64,000 bases of DNA from Escarpia spicata (taxonomy: Eukaryota; Annelida; Polychaeta; Sabellida; Siboglinidae), in contig OZ023207.1 in NCBI GenBank assembly GCA_963995525.1, positions 27,488,276 to 27,552,275 on the forward strand, written 5' to 3'. The translations under genes and the position numbers were made by a program. Below are positions 26,519-41,302 of this stretch, piece after piece (the stretch's first letter is position 1; each line of letters opens with the position of its first letter). A model generated the notes under the pieces. That model had not been told where the DNA came from, did no database searches, and saw only the letters and a program-made list of their open reading frames with translations.

Positions 26519-27879
26519 CAGTGAGAGTTTCAGTTGAGGAGTCATTTATATTGAGCTGGAAATTCTGTCGCCTCTAGCGAGCCTGATATCGAGGAAAAAC
26601 GTTACCATTGATTGAAACTCAACGCAACGCACAGTACGATATATGTACCTTGTGGAACAGCTGCAATATTAATTTATCTGACTCGGAATGAAACGTGGTT
26701 TAAGGTATGGTTTTAAGATATGCATTTTTTTTAATATTCCATGGGCAAAAACCGTTAACTGCACGCCCCTGGGGCTCACAAAAACCTCCATCTGCAACAC
26801 CCCTTGTAGAAATATTGGGGGCAAGACATAACTATCCAACCCCCGGTATCGACTTTCGCTTTTCTGCTTTGTTCATCATTTAGCGTGTCTGGGGCAGATT
26901 TTCTAACCTGGTGGAGCCGATCTCTCTCAAGGCGGCTATTTTACTCATAGCTGGAACATGATTTGTGGGGGTCGGGACATGTCCACACACTCGTGGACCC
27001 TGCACCCGCACATATTGGGCTGATGCTACTCCGCCAAGTTTTTTCGTAGCTGGACCACTAGATCCCATGCAGGTTTGGCCTGGGGCCGCAAGGTGTCTAG
27101 TTACCATATGGTATCCAAAGAGGCACTGTATGAGTCTAGATTGAGGAGAGGCTATATACCAGAAGGAAACACTTACGCACTCGGCTGTCTTTTCACCTGA
27201 GATGAGGCTATCTGGCGGCTGAAGATGAAAGCGGGACACCACAAACAAGCTGCTAACCACTACCCTACGTTACAGCACTAGGCGCACCACCTAACCCCTG
27301 TGACAGAATTACACAACACGCCAATGTCCAATCACAGTCGATATACGGTGCTGTTTACGTCCACCTCGGCAGCCGCACTTGGTAGGAAATATCGCTGCAA
27401 TGCCGATTTCACGTTACATTGTCCACGTACTTGCATGAATTTTTAGAATGTCTGCCTTGGACCAGTTGACAAATAGTGTAGATGTAGACGGCGTTGTCAT
27501 AATCTGTCATGTTGAGCCACTTGACAGTGTCACTGAAGCGTGACGGCCGATCTGCCGGCTCGTTGGGTACGTCACTGTTTCTGGTTGTCGTCAAGCTTGA
27601 CTGATCACCAGTTCAGCAATGCAATGTCATAAAACTATTAAAACAGGCGCAACCACGTGACGTTAATTTATTGGAATGTATGTGAAAAACTTCCTTTGTT
27701 TCCAGTTTTCTTCATTAACTCAGTAGTAAATTATTGTATGTCTAAATAGTCTCGTATATCAATAGTATATTAATGTATCGGATGGATTTTTGTCCAGTTT
27801 TGTCTAAATACTCTCCTACATCAATAGTATATTAATGTAGTGGATTAACTTTTTTTCCAGTTTTGGAAACAATTATTCG

Positions 27880-28113
27880 TCGAAGTGGGCTGGGCATGTG
27901 TAGTGAATGGAAGGAGAACGGCTGGCAAATAAATCAGATGCCTGGAGAATGGAGCGGAAATAAAGGCGAGGAAGATCTAGACTGCAATGGAAGGGCTGTG
28001 TAAAGAGAGACTTGGAAGGATTTGCACAACAGTGTACAACGAGAGCGAAGATTGAGGGGAATGAAGACAGTTGGTGGAGAGAGCAGTGCAAGATAAGTGA
28101 AAGAAAAGAATAA
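27880..28113 (+). pseudogene. LINE C-terminal tail, U9
   Basis: Common form. Confidence 0.6.
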
Positions 28114-28670
28114 TAAAAACGTATAACTGAAATCATGAAACGGAATCCAGGCCAGCATTAGCCCTGACAACAGGGAAACAAGAGTATTACAACCATAACT
28201 ATTAAACATGCTATTGTGATTGTTTTAGGGTCCTTACGCCAACATTTTGCAATTTTATCAATTAAATTAATTAATACGACGGACAACTATATATGTCTTA
28301 AATATATTATTGTATGCAAATGATAGAGACGGTTGCCTTATAATCACGGTTTGAGAGACAAAATAAATGATATTTATTAATTGTCCCCTTTTTTATATCG
28401 GTCCCCTAAGTGGCAGTACACTCGCATACACGAGAATATTAAAAACACATATACATATTTTGTTTATTACGCATTGCATGCGAACCACAGGAAACACGAA
28501 ACGTTCACGACTAGTGACGCAATTACTGATATTTAATATCCATCACTTTGTGTATGTGATGGAACGCCCAGTATGACTATTCAACTGATGCTCTAAGTAA
28601 TGTGGTTGTGTCTGGTAGAGTTTAGTAACCAATTGTTACATCTACATCAAAATATTCGCGATCAACACAA

Positions 28671-29271
28671 AACAGTTTTGTTGACAGTATTACCGAAACG
28701 GACATATGTAAACGCAATACCCATTGAAGTTTAACGATTTTGACCGCTCAGACGCTGAGATTTTAGAACTACTTAAAATTCCCTTAGAACACAACGACTT
28801 TTTATTCAGATCAAACTGGTACCTTCAAAGTTTCGGCATTGCAATGGGGAAACGATTTGCCCCCAACACTGCCAATCTTTTTAAGGCTGAGTGGGAGAAA
28901 CACATACCAAGGAAACGCAACAAATTACCATTAATCTATGTACGATACTTGGACGAAATCTTTGGAATCTGGACACATGGGAATGATGAATTCCGAGTTT
29001 TCTTGGACACAAAATAGCCATCACAATTGCGTAAATTGAACGTAAGTTACGAGTAAACACTCAATAGATTTCTTGTACACTACGAATTTTAAAGACGAAC
29101 GCTTTATTTCGACGGGACATCCTGACAGAAAGGTTTACTTTAAACCAACAGATAAACATCAACTACTACAAAGCCTCGTTCCATCCGAAACATACCTTCT
29201 TTGCTATCCTCAAGTCGCAATTATTTCGATTTCACAGGATTGTCAACAATAAATCAGATTTTGAGGAAGCA
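28671..29271 (+). pseudogene. PLE RT fragment, U10
   Basis: YLDE form with the same third-segment changes as U9. Confidence 0.83.
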
Positions 29272-29306
29272 TACATGCATACATGCATGCATGCATACAC
29301 ACAAAT

Positions 29307-29337
<31 letters not shown>

Positions 29338-29421
29338 CTTAAACACACACATACACACACACACACACACACATACAAACATACACGTACACCCATTCAC
29401 ACACCCATACACCCATACACC

Positions 29422-29509
<88 letters not shown>

Positions 29510-29658
29510 TACATACACTCACATTCATACATGCATACACACATACATACATACATATATATATATATATATTTATATATGCACGCACGCACGCACGCAC
29601 GCACGCATACACACACACTTGCAATCATACATACGTACATGCATGCACACTTGCATAA
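29272..29658. repeat. Compound microsatellite, U10 (387 bp)
   Basis: As U9, differing by CA copy number. Confidence 0.95.
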
Positions 29659-31019
29659 CAGTGAGAGTTTCAGTTGAGGAGTCATTTATATTGAGCTGGA
29701 AATTCTGTCGCCTCTAGCGAGCCTGATATCGAGGAAAAACGTTACCATTGATTGAAACTCAACGCAACGCACAGTACGATATATGTACCTTGTGGAACAG
29801 CTGCAATATTAATTTATCTGACTCGGAATGAAACGTGGTTTAAGGTATGGTTTTAAGATATGCATTTTTGTTAATATTCCATGGGCAAAAACCGTTAACT
29901 GCACGCCCCTGGGGCTCACAAAAACCTCCATCTGCAACACCCCTTGTAGAAATATTGGGGGCAAGACATAACTATCCAACCCCCGGTATCGACTTTCGCT
30001 TTTCTGCTTTGTTCATCATTTAGCGTGTCTGGGGCAGATTTTCTAACCTGGTGGAGCCGATCTCTCTCAAGGCGGCTATTTTACTCATAGCTGGAACATG
30101 ATTTGTGGGGGTCGGGACATGTCCACACACTCGTGGACCCTGCACCCGCACATATTGGGCTGATGCTACTCCGCCAAGTTTTTTCGTAGCTGGACCACTA
30201 GATCCCATGCAGGTTTGGCCTGGGGCCGCAAGGTGTCTAGTTACCATATGGTATCCAAAGAGGCACTGTATGAGTCTAGATTGAGGAGAGGCTATATACC
30301 AGAAGGAAACACTTACGCACTCGGCTGTCTTTTCACCTGAGATGAGGCTATCTGGCGGCTGAAGATGAAAGCGGGACACCACAAACAAGCTGCTAACCAC
30401 TACCCTACGTTACAGCACTAGGCGCACCACCTAACCCCTGTGACAGAATTACACAACACGCCAATGTCCAATCACAGTCGATATACGGTGCTGTTTACGT
30501 CCACCTCGGCAGCCGCACTTGGTAGGAAATATCGCTGCAATGCCGATTTCACGTTACATTGTCCACGTACTTGCATGAATTTTTAGAATGTCTGCCTTGG
30601 ACCAGTTGACAAATAGTGTAGATGTAGACGGCGTTGTCATAATCTGTCATGTTGAGCCACTTGACAGTGTCACTGAAGCGTGACGGCCGATCTGCCGGCT
30701 CGTTGGGTACGTCACTGTTTCTGGTTGTCGTCAAGCTTGACTGATCACCAGTTCAGCAATGCAATGTCATAAAACTATTAAAACAGGCGCAACCACGTGA
30801 CGTTAATTTATTGGAATGTATGTGAAAAACTTCCTTTGTTTCCAGTTTTCTTCATTAACTCAGTAGTAAATTATTGTATGTCTAAATAGTCTCGTATATC
30901 AATAGTATATTAATGTATCGGATGGATTTTTGTCCAGTTTTGTCTAAATACTCTCCTACATCAATAGTATATTAATGTAGTGGATTAACTTTTTTTCCAG
31001 TTTTGGAAACAATTATTCG

Positions 31020-31253
31020 TCGAAGTGGGCTGGGCATGTGTAGTGAATGGAAGGAGAACGGCTGGCAAATAAATCAGATGCCTGGAGAATGGAGCGGAAA
31101 TAAAGGCGAGGAAGATCTAGACTGCAATGGAAGGGCTGTGTAAAGAGAGACTTGGAAGGATTTGCACAACAGTGTACAACGAGAGCGAAGATTGAGGGGA
31201 ATGAAGACAGTTGGTGGAGAGAGCAGTGCAAGATAAGTGAAAGAAAAGAATAA
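31020..31253 (+). pseudogene. LINE C-terminal tail, U10
   Basis: Common form. Confidence 0.6.
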
Positions 31254-31810
31254 TAAAAACGTATAACTGAAATCATGAAACGGAATCCAGGCCAGCATTA
31301 GCCCTGACAACAGGGAAACAAGAGTATTACAACCATAACTATTAAACATGCTATTGTGATTGTTTTAGGGTCCTTACGCCAACATTTTGCAATTTTATCA
31401 ATTAAATTAATTAATACGACGGACAACTATATATGTCTTAAATATATTATTGTATGCAAATGATAGAGACGGTTGCCTTATAATCACGGTTTGAGAGACA
31501 AAATAAATGATATTTATTAATTGTCCCCTTTTTTATATCGGTCCCCTAAGTGGCAGTACACTCGCATACACGAGAATATTAAAAACACATATACATATTT
31601 TGTTTATTACGCATTGCATGCGAACCACAGGAAACACGAAACGTTCACGACTAGTGACGCAATTACTGATATTTAATATCCATCACTTTGTGTATGTGAT
31701 GGAACGCCCAGTATGACTATTCAACTGATGCTCTAAGTAATGTGGTTGTGTCTGGTAGAGTTTAGTAACCAATTGTTACATCTACATCAAAATATTCGCG
31801 ATCAACACAA

Positions 31811-32411
31811 AACAGTTTTGTTGACAGTATTACCGAAACGGACATATGTAAACGCAATACCCATTGAAGTTTAACGATTTTGACCGCTCAGACGCTGAGA
31901 TTTTAGAACTACTTAAAATTCCCTTAGAACACAACGACTTTTTATTCAGATCAAACTGGTACCTTCAAAGTTTCGGCATTGCAATGGGGAAACGATTTGC
32001 CCCCAACACTGCCAATCTTTTTAAGGCTGAGTGGGAGAAACACATACCAAGGAAACGCAACAAATTACCATTAATCTATGTACGATACTTGGACGAAATC
32101 TTTGGAATCTGGACACATGGGAATGATGAATTCCGAGTTTTCTTGGACACAAAATAGCCATCACAATTGCGTAAATTGAACGTAAGTTACGAGTAAACAC
32201 TCAATAGATTTCTTGTACACTACGAATTTTAAAGACGAACGCTTTATTTCGACGGGACATCCTGACAGCAAGGTTTACTTTAAACCAACAGATACACATC
32301 AACTACTACAAAGCCTCGTTCCATCCGAAACATACCTTCTTTGCTATCCTCAAGTCGCAATTATTTCGATTTCACAGGATTGTCAACAATAAATCAGATT
32401 TTGAGGAAGCA
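31811..32411 (+). pseudogene. PLE RT fragment, U11
   Basis: YLDE form with the common third-segment sequence (gacagcaag). Confidence 0.83.
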
Positions 32412-32446
32412 TACATGCATACATGCATGCATGCATACACACAAAT

Positions 32447-32477
<31 letters not shown>

Positions 32478-32581
32478 CACTTAAACACACACATACACAC
32501 ACACACACAAATACAAACATACACGTACACCCATTCACACACCCATACACCCATACACCCATACACACAAACACACACACA

Positions 32582-32620
<39 letters not shown>

Positions 32621-32691
32621 AAACACACACATACACACACACACACACACATACAAACATACACGTACACCCATTCACACACCCATACACC

Positions 32692-32745
<54 letters not shown>

Positions 32746-32806
32746 TACCCTCACATTCATACATGCATACACACATACATACAGACATATATATATATAT
32801 ATATAT

Positions 32807-32837
<31 letters not shown>

Positions 32838-32888
32838 TACACACACACTTGCAATCATACATACGTACATGCATGCACACTTGCATAA
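32412..32888. repeat. Compound microsatellite with internal block duplication, U11 (477 bp)
   Basis: Same duplicated block as U8 with shorter CA tracts and a private acaaatacaaac. Confidence 0.95.
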
Positions 32889-34249
32889 CAGTGAGAGTTT
32901 CAGTTGAGGAGTCATTTATATTGAGCTGGAAATTCTGTCGCCTCTAGCGAGCCTGATATCGAGGAAAAACGTTACCATTGATTGAAACTCAACGCAACGC
33001 ACAATACGATATATGTACCTTGTGGAACAGCTGCAATATTAATTTCTCTGACTCGGAATGAAACGTGGTTTAAGGTATGGTTTTAAGATATGCATTTTTT
33101 TTTATATTCCATGGGCAAAAACCGTTAACTGCACGCCCCTGGGGCTCACAAAAACCTCCATCTGCAACACCCCTTGTAGAAATATTGGGGGCAAGACATA
33201 ACTATCCAGCCCCCGGTATCGACTTTCGCTTTTCTGCTTTGTTCATCATTTAGCGTGTCTGGGGCAGATTTTCTAACCTGGTGGAGCCGATCTCTCTCAA
33301 GGCGGCTATTTTACTCATAGCTGGAACATGATTTGTGGGGGTCGGGACATGTCCACACACTCGTGGACCCTGCACCCGCACATATTGGGCTGATGCTACT
33401 CCGCCAAGTTTTTTCGTAGCTGGACCACTAGATCCCATGCAGGTTTGGCTTGGGGCCGCAAGGTGTCTAGTTACCATATGGTATCCAAAGAGGCACTGTA
33501 TGAGTCTAGATTGAGGAGAGGCTATATACCAGAAGGAAACACTTACGCACTCGGCTGTCTTTTCACCTGAGATGAGGCTATCTGGCGGCTGAAGCTGAAA
33601 GCGGGACACCAGAAACAAGCTGCTAACCACTACCCTACGTTACAGCACTAGGCGCACCACCTAACCCCTGTGACAGAATTACACAACACGCCAATGTCCA
33701 ATCACAGTCGATATACGGTGCTGTTTACGTCCACCTCGGCAGCCGCACTTGGTAGGAAATATCGCTGCAATGCCGATTTCACGTTACATTGTCCACGTAC
33801 TTGCGTGAATTTTTAGAATGTCTGCCTTGGACCAGTTGACAAATAGTGTAGATGTAGACGGCGTTGTCATAATCTGTCATGTTGAGCCACTTGACAGTGT
33901 CACTGAAGCGTGACGGCCGATCTGCCGGCTCGTTGGGTACGTCACTGTTTCTGGTTGTCGTCAAGCTTGACTGATCACCAGTTCAGCAATGCAATGTCAT
34001 AAAACTATTAAAACAGGCGCAACCACGTGACGTTAATTTATTGGAATGTATGTGAAAAACTTCCTTTGTTTCCAGTTTTCTTCATTAACTCAGTAGTAAA
34101 TTATTGTATGTCTAAATAGTCTCGTATATCAATAGTATATTAATGTATCGGATGGATTTTTGTACAGTTTTGTCTAAATACTCTCCTACATCAATAGTAT
34201 ATTAATGTAGTGGATTAACTTTTTTTCCAGTTTTGGAAACAATTATTCG

Positions 34250-34483
34250 TCGAAGTGGGCTGGGCATGTGTAGTGAATGGAAGGAGAACGGCTGGCAAAT
34301 AAATCAGATGCCTGGAGAATGGAGCGGAAATAAAGGCGAGGAAGATCTAGACTGCAATGGAAGGGCTGTGTAAAGAGAGACTTGGAAGGATTTGCACAAC
34401 AGTGTACAACGAGAGCGAAGATTGAGGGGAATGAAGACAGTTGGTGGAGAGAGCAGTGCAAGATAAGTGAAAGAAAAGAATAA
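34250..34483 (+). pseudogene. LINE C-terminal tail, U11
   Basis: Common form. Confidence 0.6.
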
Positions 34484-35040
34484 TAAAAACGTATAACTGA
34501 AATCATGAAACGGAATCCAGGCCAGCATTAGCCCTGACAACAGGGAAACAAGAGTATTACAACCATAACTATTAAACATGCTATTGTGATTGTTTTAGGG
34601 TCCTTACGCCAACATTTTGCAATTTTATCAATTAAATTAATTAATACGACGGACAACTATATATGTCTTAAATATATTATTGTATGCAAATGATAGAGAC
34701 GGTTGCCTTATAATCACGGTTTGAGAGACAAAATAAATGATATTTATTAATTGTCTCCTTTTTTATATCGGTCCCCTAAGTGGCAGTACACTCGCATACA
34801 CGAGAATATTAAAAACACATATACATATTTTGTTTATTACGCATTGCATGCGAACCACAGGAAACACGAAACGTTCACGACTAGTGACGCAATTACTGAT
34901 ATTTAATATCCATCACTTTGTGTATGTGATGGAACGCCCAGTATGACTATTCAACTGATGCTCTAAGTAATGTGGTTGTGTCTGGTAGAGTTTAGTAACC
35001 AATTGTTACATCTACATCAAAATATTCGCGATCAACACAA

Positions 35041-35641
35041 AACAGTTTTGTTGACAGTATTACCGAAACGGACATATGTAAACGCAATACCCTTTGAAGT
35101 TTAACGATTTTGACCGCTCAGACGCTGAGATTTTAGAACTACTTAAAATTCCCTTAGAACACAACGACTTTTTATTCAGATCAAACTGGTACCTTCAAAG
35201 TTTCGGCATTGCAATGGGGAAACGATTTGCCCCCAACACTGCCAATCTTTTTAAGGCTGAGTGGGAGAAACACATACCAAGGAAACGCAACAAATTACCA
35301 TTAATCTATGTACGATACTTGGACGAAATCTTTGGAATCTGGACACATGGGAATGATGAATTCCGAGTTTTCTTGGACACAAAATAGCCATCACAATTGC
35401 GTAAATTGAACGTAAGTTACGAGTAAACACTCAATAGATTTCTTGTACACTACGAATTTTAAAGACGAACGCTTTATTTCGACGGGACATCCTGACAGCA
35501 AGGTTTACTTTAAACCAACAGATACACATCAACTACTACAAAGCCTCGTTCCATCCGAAACATACCTTCTTTGCTATCCTCAAGTCGCAATTATTTCGAT
35601 TTCACAGGATTGTCAACAATAAATCAGATTTTGAGGAAGCA
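35041..35641 (+). pseudogene. PLE RT fragment, U12
   Basis: YLDE form. Preceded by ccctttgaag as in U9, but lacks the U9/U10 third-segment changes, so U12 is not a simple copy of U9. Confidence 0.83.
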
Positions 35642-35676
35642 TACATGCATACATGCATGCATGCATACACACAAAT

Positions 35677-35707
<31 letters not shown>

Positions 35708-35774
35708 CTTAAACACACACATACAAACATACACGTACACCCATTCACACACCCATACACCCATACACCCATAC

Positions 35775-35865
<91 letters not shown>

Positions 35866-36014
35866 TACATACACTCACATTCATACATGCATACACACAT
35901 ACATACATACATATATATATATATATATTTATATATGCACGCACGCACGCACGCACGCACGCATACACACACACTTGCAATCATACATACGTACATGCAT
36001 GCACACTTGCATAA
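35642..36014. repeat. Compound microsatellite, U12 (373 bp)
   Basis: TA tract interrupted as in U9 and U10. The CA tract between the cttaaac and ACGTACACCC spacers is nearly lost. Confidence 0.95.
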
Positions 36015-37375
36015 CAGTGAGAGTTTCAGTTGAGGAGTCATTTATATTGAGCTGGAAATTCTGTCGCCTCTAGCGAGCCTGATATCGAGGAAAAACGTTA
36101 CCATTGATTGAAACTCAACGCAACGCACAGTACGATATATGTACCTTGTGGAACAGCTGCAATATTAATTTATCTGACTCGGAATGAAACGTGGTTTAAG
36201 GTATGGTTTTAAGATATGCATTTTTGTTAATATTCCATGGGCAAAAACCGTTAACTGCACGCCCCTGGGGCTCACAAAAACCTCCATCTGCAACACCCCT
36301 TGTAGAAATATTGGGGGCAAGACATAACTATCCAACCCCCGGTATCGACTTTCGCTTTTCTGCTTTGTTCATCATTTAGCGTGTCTGGGGCAGATTTTCT
36401 AACCTGGTGGAGCCGATCTCTCTCAAGGCGGCTATTTTACTCATAGCTGGAACATGATTTGTGGGGGTCGGGACATGTCCACACACTCGTGGACCCTGCA
36501 CCCGCACATATTGGGCTGATGCTACTCCGCCAAGTTTTTTCGTAGCTGGACCACTAGATCCCATGCAGGTTTGGCCTGGGGCCGCAAGGTGTCTAGTTAC
36601 CATATGGTATCCAAAGAGGCACTGTATGAGTCTAGATTGAGGAGAGGCTATATACCAGAAGGAAACACTTACGCACTCGGCTGTCTTTTCACCTGAGATG
36701 AGGCTATCTGGCGGCTGAAGATGAAAGCGGGACACCACAAACAAGCTGCTAACCACTACCCTACGTTACAGCACTAGGCGCACCACCTAACCCCTGTGAC
36801 AGAATTACACAACACGCCAATGTCCAATCACAGTCGATATACGGTGCTGTTTACGTCCACCTCGGCAGCCGCACTTGGTAGGAAATATCGCTGCAATGCC
36901 GATTTCACGTTACATTGTCCACGTACTTGCATGAATTTTTAGAATGTCTGCCTTGGACCAGTTGACAAATAGTGTAGATGTAGACGGCGTTGTCATAATC
37001 TGTCATGTTGAGCCACTTGACAGTGTCACTGAAGCGTGACGGCCGATCTGCCGGCTCGTTGGGTACGTCACTGTTTCTGGTTGTCGTCAAGCTTGACTGA
37101 TCACCAGTTCAGCAATGCAATGTCATAAAACTATTAAAACAGGCGCAACCACGTGACGTTAATTTATTGGAATGTATGTGAAAAACTTCCTTTGTTTCCA
37201 GTTTTCTTCATTAACTCAGTAGTAAATTATTGTATGTCTAAATAGTCTCGTATATCAATAGTATATTAATGTATCGGATGGATTTTTGTCCAGTTTTGTC
37301 TAAATACTCTCCTACATCAATAGTATATTAATGTAGTGGATTAACTTTTTTTCCAGTTTTGGAAACAATTATTCG

Positions 37376-37609
37376 TCGAAGTGGGCTGGGCATGTGTAGT
37401 GAATGGAAGGAGAACGGCTGGCAAATAAATCAGATGCCTGGAGAATGGAGCGGAAATAAAGGCGAGGAAGATCTAGACTGCAATGGAAGGGCTGTGTAAA
37501 GAGAGACTTGGAAGGATTTGCACAACAGTGTACAACGAGAGCGAAGATTGAGGGGAATGAAGATAGTTGGTGGAGAGAGCAGTGCAAGATAAGTGAAAGA
37601 AAAGAATAA
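37376..37609 (+). pseudogene. LINE C-terminal tail, U12
   Basis: Private gaagatagt within the DSWW block (Ser kept as the agt codon; the preceding base changed). Confidence 0.58.
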
Positions 37610-38166
37610 TAAAAACGTATAACTGAAATCATGAAACGGAATCCAGGCCAGCATTAGCCCTGACAACAGGGAAACAAGAGTATTACAACCATAACTATTA
37701 AACATGCTATTGTGATTGTTTTAGGGTCCTTACGCCAACATTTTGCAATTTTATCAATTAAATTAATTAATACGACGGACAACTATATATGTCTTAAATA
37801 TATTATTGTATGCAAATGATAGAGACGGTTGCCTTATAATCACGGTTTGAGAGACAAAATAAATGATATTTATTAATTGTCCCCTTTTTTATATCGGTCC
37901 CCTAAGTGGCAGTACACTCGCATACACTAGAATATTAAAAACACATATACATATTTTTTTTATTACGCATTGCATGCGAACCACAGGAAACACGAAACGT
38001 TCACGACTAGTGACGCAATTACTGATATTTAATATCCATCACTTTGTGTATGTGATGGAACGCCCAGTATGACTATTCAACTGATGCTCTAAGTAATGTG
38101 GTTGTGTCTGGTAGAGTTTAGTAACCAATTGTTACATCTACATCAAAATATTCGCGATCAACACAA

Positions 38167-38767
38167 AACAGTTTTGTTGACAGTATTACCGAAACGGACA
38201 TATGTAAACGCAATACCCATTGAAGTTTAACGATTTTGACCGCTCAGACGCTGAGATTTTAGAAATATTTAAAATTCCCTTAGAACACAACGACTTTTTA
38301 TTCAGATCAAACTGGTACCTTCAAAGTTTCGGCATTGCAATGGGGAAACGATTTGCCCCCAACACTGCCAATCTTTTTAAGGCTGAGTGGGAGAAACACA
38401 TACCAAGGAAACGCAACAAATTACCATTAATCTATGTACGATACTTGGACGAAATCTTTGGAATCTGGACACATGGGAATGATGAATTCCGAGTTTTCTT
38501 GGACACAAAATAGCCATCACAATTGCGTAAATTGAACGTAAGTTACGAGTAAACACTCAATAGATTTCTTGTACACTACGAATTTTAAAGACGAACGCTT
38601 TATTTCGACGGGACATCCTGACAGCAAGGTTTACTTTAAACCAACAGATACACATCAACTACTACAAAGCCTCGTTCCATCCGAAACATACCTTCTTTGC
38701 TATCCTCAAGTCGCAATTATTTCGATTTCACAGGATTGTCAACAATAAATCAGATTTTGAGGAAGCA
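38167..38767 (+). pseudogene. PLE RT fragment, U13
   Basis: YLDE form. Two adjacent codons of the central frame changed, Leu16-Leu17 to Ile-Phe, unique to this unit. Confidence 0.83.
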
Positions 38768-39150
<383 letters not shown>

Positions 39151-40511
39151 CAGTGAGAGTTTCAGTTGAGGAGTCATTTATATTGAGCTGGAAATTCTGT
39201 CGCCTCTAGCGAGCCTGATATCGAGGAAAAACGTTACCATTGATTGAAACTCAACGCAACGCACAATACGATATATGTACCTTGTGGAACAGCTGCAATA
39301 TTAATTTCTCTGACTCGGAATGAAACGTTGTTTAAGGTATGGTTTTAAGATATGCATTTTTTTAAATATTCCATGGGCAAAAACCGTTAACTGCACGCCC
39401 CTGGGGCTCACAAAAACCTCCATCTGCAACACCCCTTGTAGAAATATTGGGGGCAAGACATAACTATCCAGCCCCCGGTATCGACTTTCGCTTTTCTGCT
39501 TTGTTCATCATTTAGCGTGTCTGGGGCAGATTTTCTAACCTGGTGGAGCCGATCTCTCTCAAGGCGGCTATTTTACTCATAGCTGGAACATGATTTGTGG
39601 GGGTCGGGACATGTCCACACACTCGTGGACCCTGCACCCGCACATATTGGGCTGATGCTACTCCGCCAAGTTTTTTCGTAGCTGGACCACTAGATCCCAT
39701 GCAGGTTTGGCCTGGGGCCGCAAGGTGTCTAGTTACCATATGGTATCCAAAGAGGCACTGTATGAGTCTAGATTGAGGAGAGGCTATATACCAGAAGGAA
39801 ACACTTACGCACTCGGCTGTCTTTTCACCTGAGATGAGGCTATATGGCGGCTGAAGCTGAAAGCGGGACACCAGAAACAAGCTGCTAACCACTACCCTAC
39901 GTTACAGCACTAGGCGCACCACCTAACCCCTGTGACAGAATTACACAACACGCCAATGTCCAATCACAGTCGATATACGGTGCTGTTTACGTCCACCTCG
40001 GCAGCCGCACTTGGTAGGAAATATCGCTGCAATGCCGATTTCACGTTACATTGTCCACGTACTTGCGTGAATTTTTAGAATGTCTGCCTTGGACCAGTTG
40101 ACAAATAGTGTAGATGTAGACGGCGTTGTCATAATCTGTCATGTTGAGCCACTTGACAGTGTCACTGAAGCGTGACGGCCGATCTGCCGGCTCGTTGGGT
40201 ACGTCACTGTTTCTGGTTGTCGTCAAGCTTGACTGATCACCAGTTCAGCAATGCAATGTCATAAAACTATTAAAACAGGCGCAACCACGTGACGTTAATT
40301 TATTGGAATATATGTGAAAAACTTCCTTTGTTTCCAGTTTTCTTCATTAACTCAGTAGTAAATTATTGTATGTCTAAATAGTCTCGTATATCAATAGTAT
40401 ATTAATGTATCGGATGGATTTTTGTCCAGTTTTGTCTAAATACTATCCTACATCAATAGTATATTAATGTAGTGGATTAACTTTTTTTCCAGTTTTGGAA
40501 ACAATTATTCG

Positions 40512-40745
40512 TCGAAGTGGGCTGGGCATGTGTAGTGAATGGAAGGAGAACGGCTGGCAAATAAATCAGATGCCTGGAGAATGGAGCGGAAATAAAGGCG
40601 AGGAAGATCTAGACTGCAATGGAAGGGCTGTGTAAAGAGAGACTTGGAAGGATTTGCACAACAGTGTACAACGAGAGCGAAGATTGAGGGGAATGAAGAC
40701 AGTTGGTGGAGAGAGCAGTGCAAGATAAGTGAAAGAAAAGAATAA
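40512..40745 (+). pseudogene. LINE C-terminal tail, U13
   Basis: Common form. Confidence 0.6.
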
Positions 40746-41302
40746 TAAAAACGTATAACTGAAATCATGAAACGGAATCCAGGCCAGCATTAGCCCTGAC
40801 AACAGGGAAACAAGAGGATTACAACCATAACTATTAAACATGCTATTGTGATTGTTTTTGGGTCCTTACGCCAACATTTTGCAATGTTATCAATTAAATT
40901 AATTAATACGACGGACAACTATATATGTCTTAAATATATTATTGTATGCAAATGACAGAGACGGTTGCCTTATAATCACGGTTTGAGAGACAAAATAAAT
41001 GATATTTATTAATTGTCCCCTTTTTTATATCGGTCCCCTAAGTGGCAGTACACTCGCATACACGAGAATATTAAAAACACATATACATATTTTGTTTATT
41101 ACGCATTGCATGCGAACCACAGGAAACACGAAACGTTCACGACTAGTGACGCAATTACTGATATTTAATATCCATCACTTTGTGTATGTGATGGAACGCC
41201 CAGTATGACTATTCAACTGATGATCTAAGTAATGTGGTTGTGTCTGGTAGAGTTTAGTAACCAATTGTTACATCTACATCAAAATATTCGCGATCAACAC
41301 AA

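Larger units (their letters stand above)
25393..28524. repeat. Array unit U9 (3132 bp)
   Basis: Shares with U10 and U12 the interrupted TA tract (tttatatat), tttatctgac, ccaaccccc, gaagatgaaa, ccacaaac and gcatgaat. Shares gacagaaag and gataaacat with U10 only, and ccctttgaag with U12 but not U10. The 61-codon minus frame is 27409-27594. Confidence 0.95.
28525..31664. repeat. Array unit U10 (3140 bp)
   Basis: Sister of U9 (shared gacagaaag, gataaacat, gcatgaat), but with cccattgaag before the RT frame. The 61-codon minus frame is 30549-30734. Confidence 0.95.
31665..34894. repeat. Array unit U11 (3230 bp)
   Basis: Sister of U8, with the same duplicated microsatellite block, gtttggcttgg and terminal ttgtctcc. 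It has tttgtacag (near 34161) where U8 has tttgtccag. The 61-codon minus frame is 33779-33964. Confidence 0.95.
34895..38020. repeat. Array unit U12 (3126 bp)
   Basis: Sister of U9 and U10 in its core, with ccctttgaag as in U9. Its last ~160 bp switch to left-type states (ttgtcccc, cactagaat, uninterrupted T run). Private change gaagatagt near 37559. The 61-codon minus frame is 36905-37090. Confidence 0.95.
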
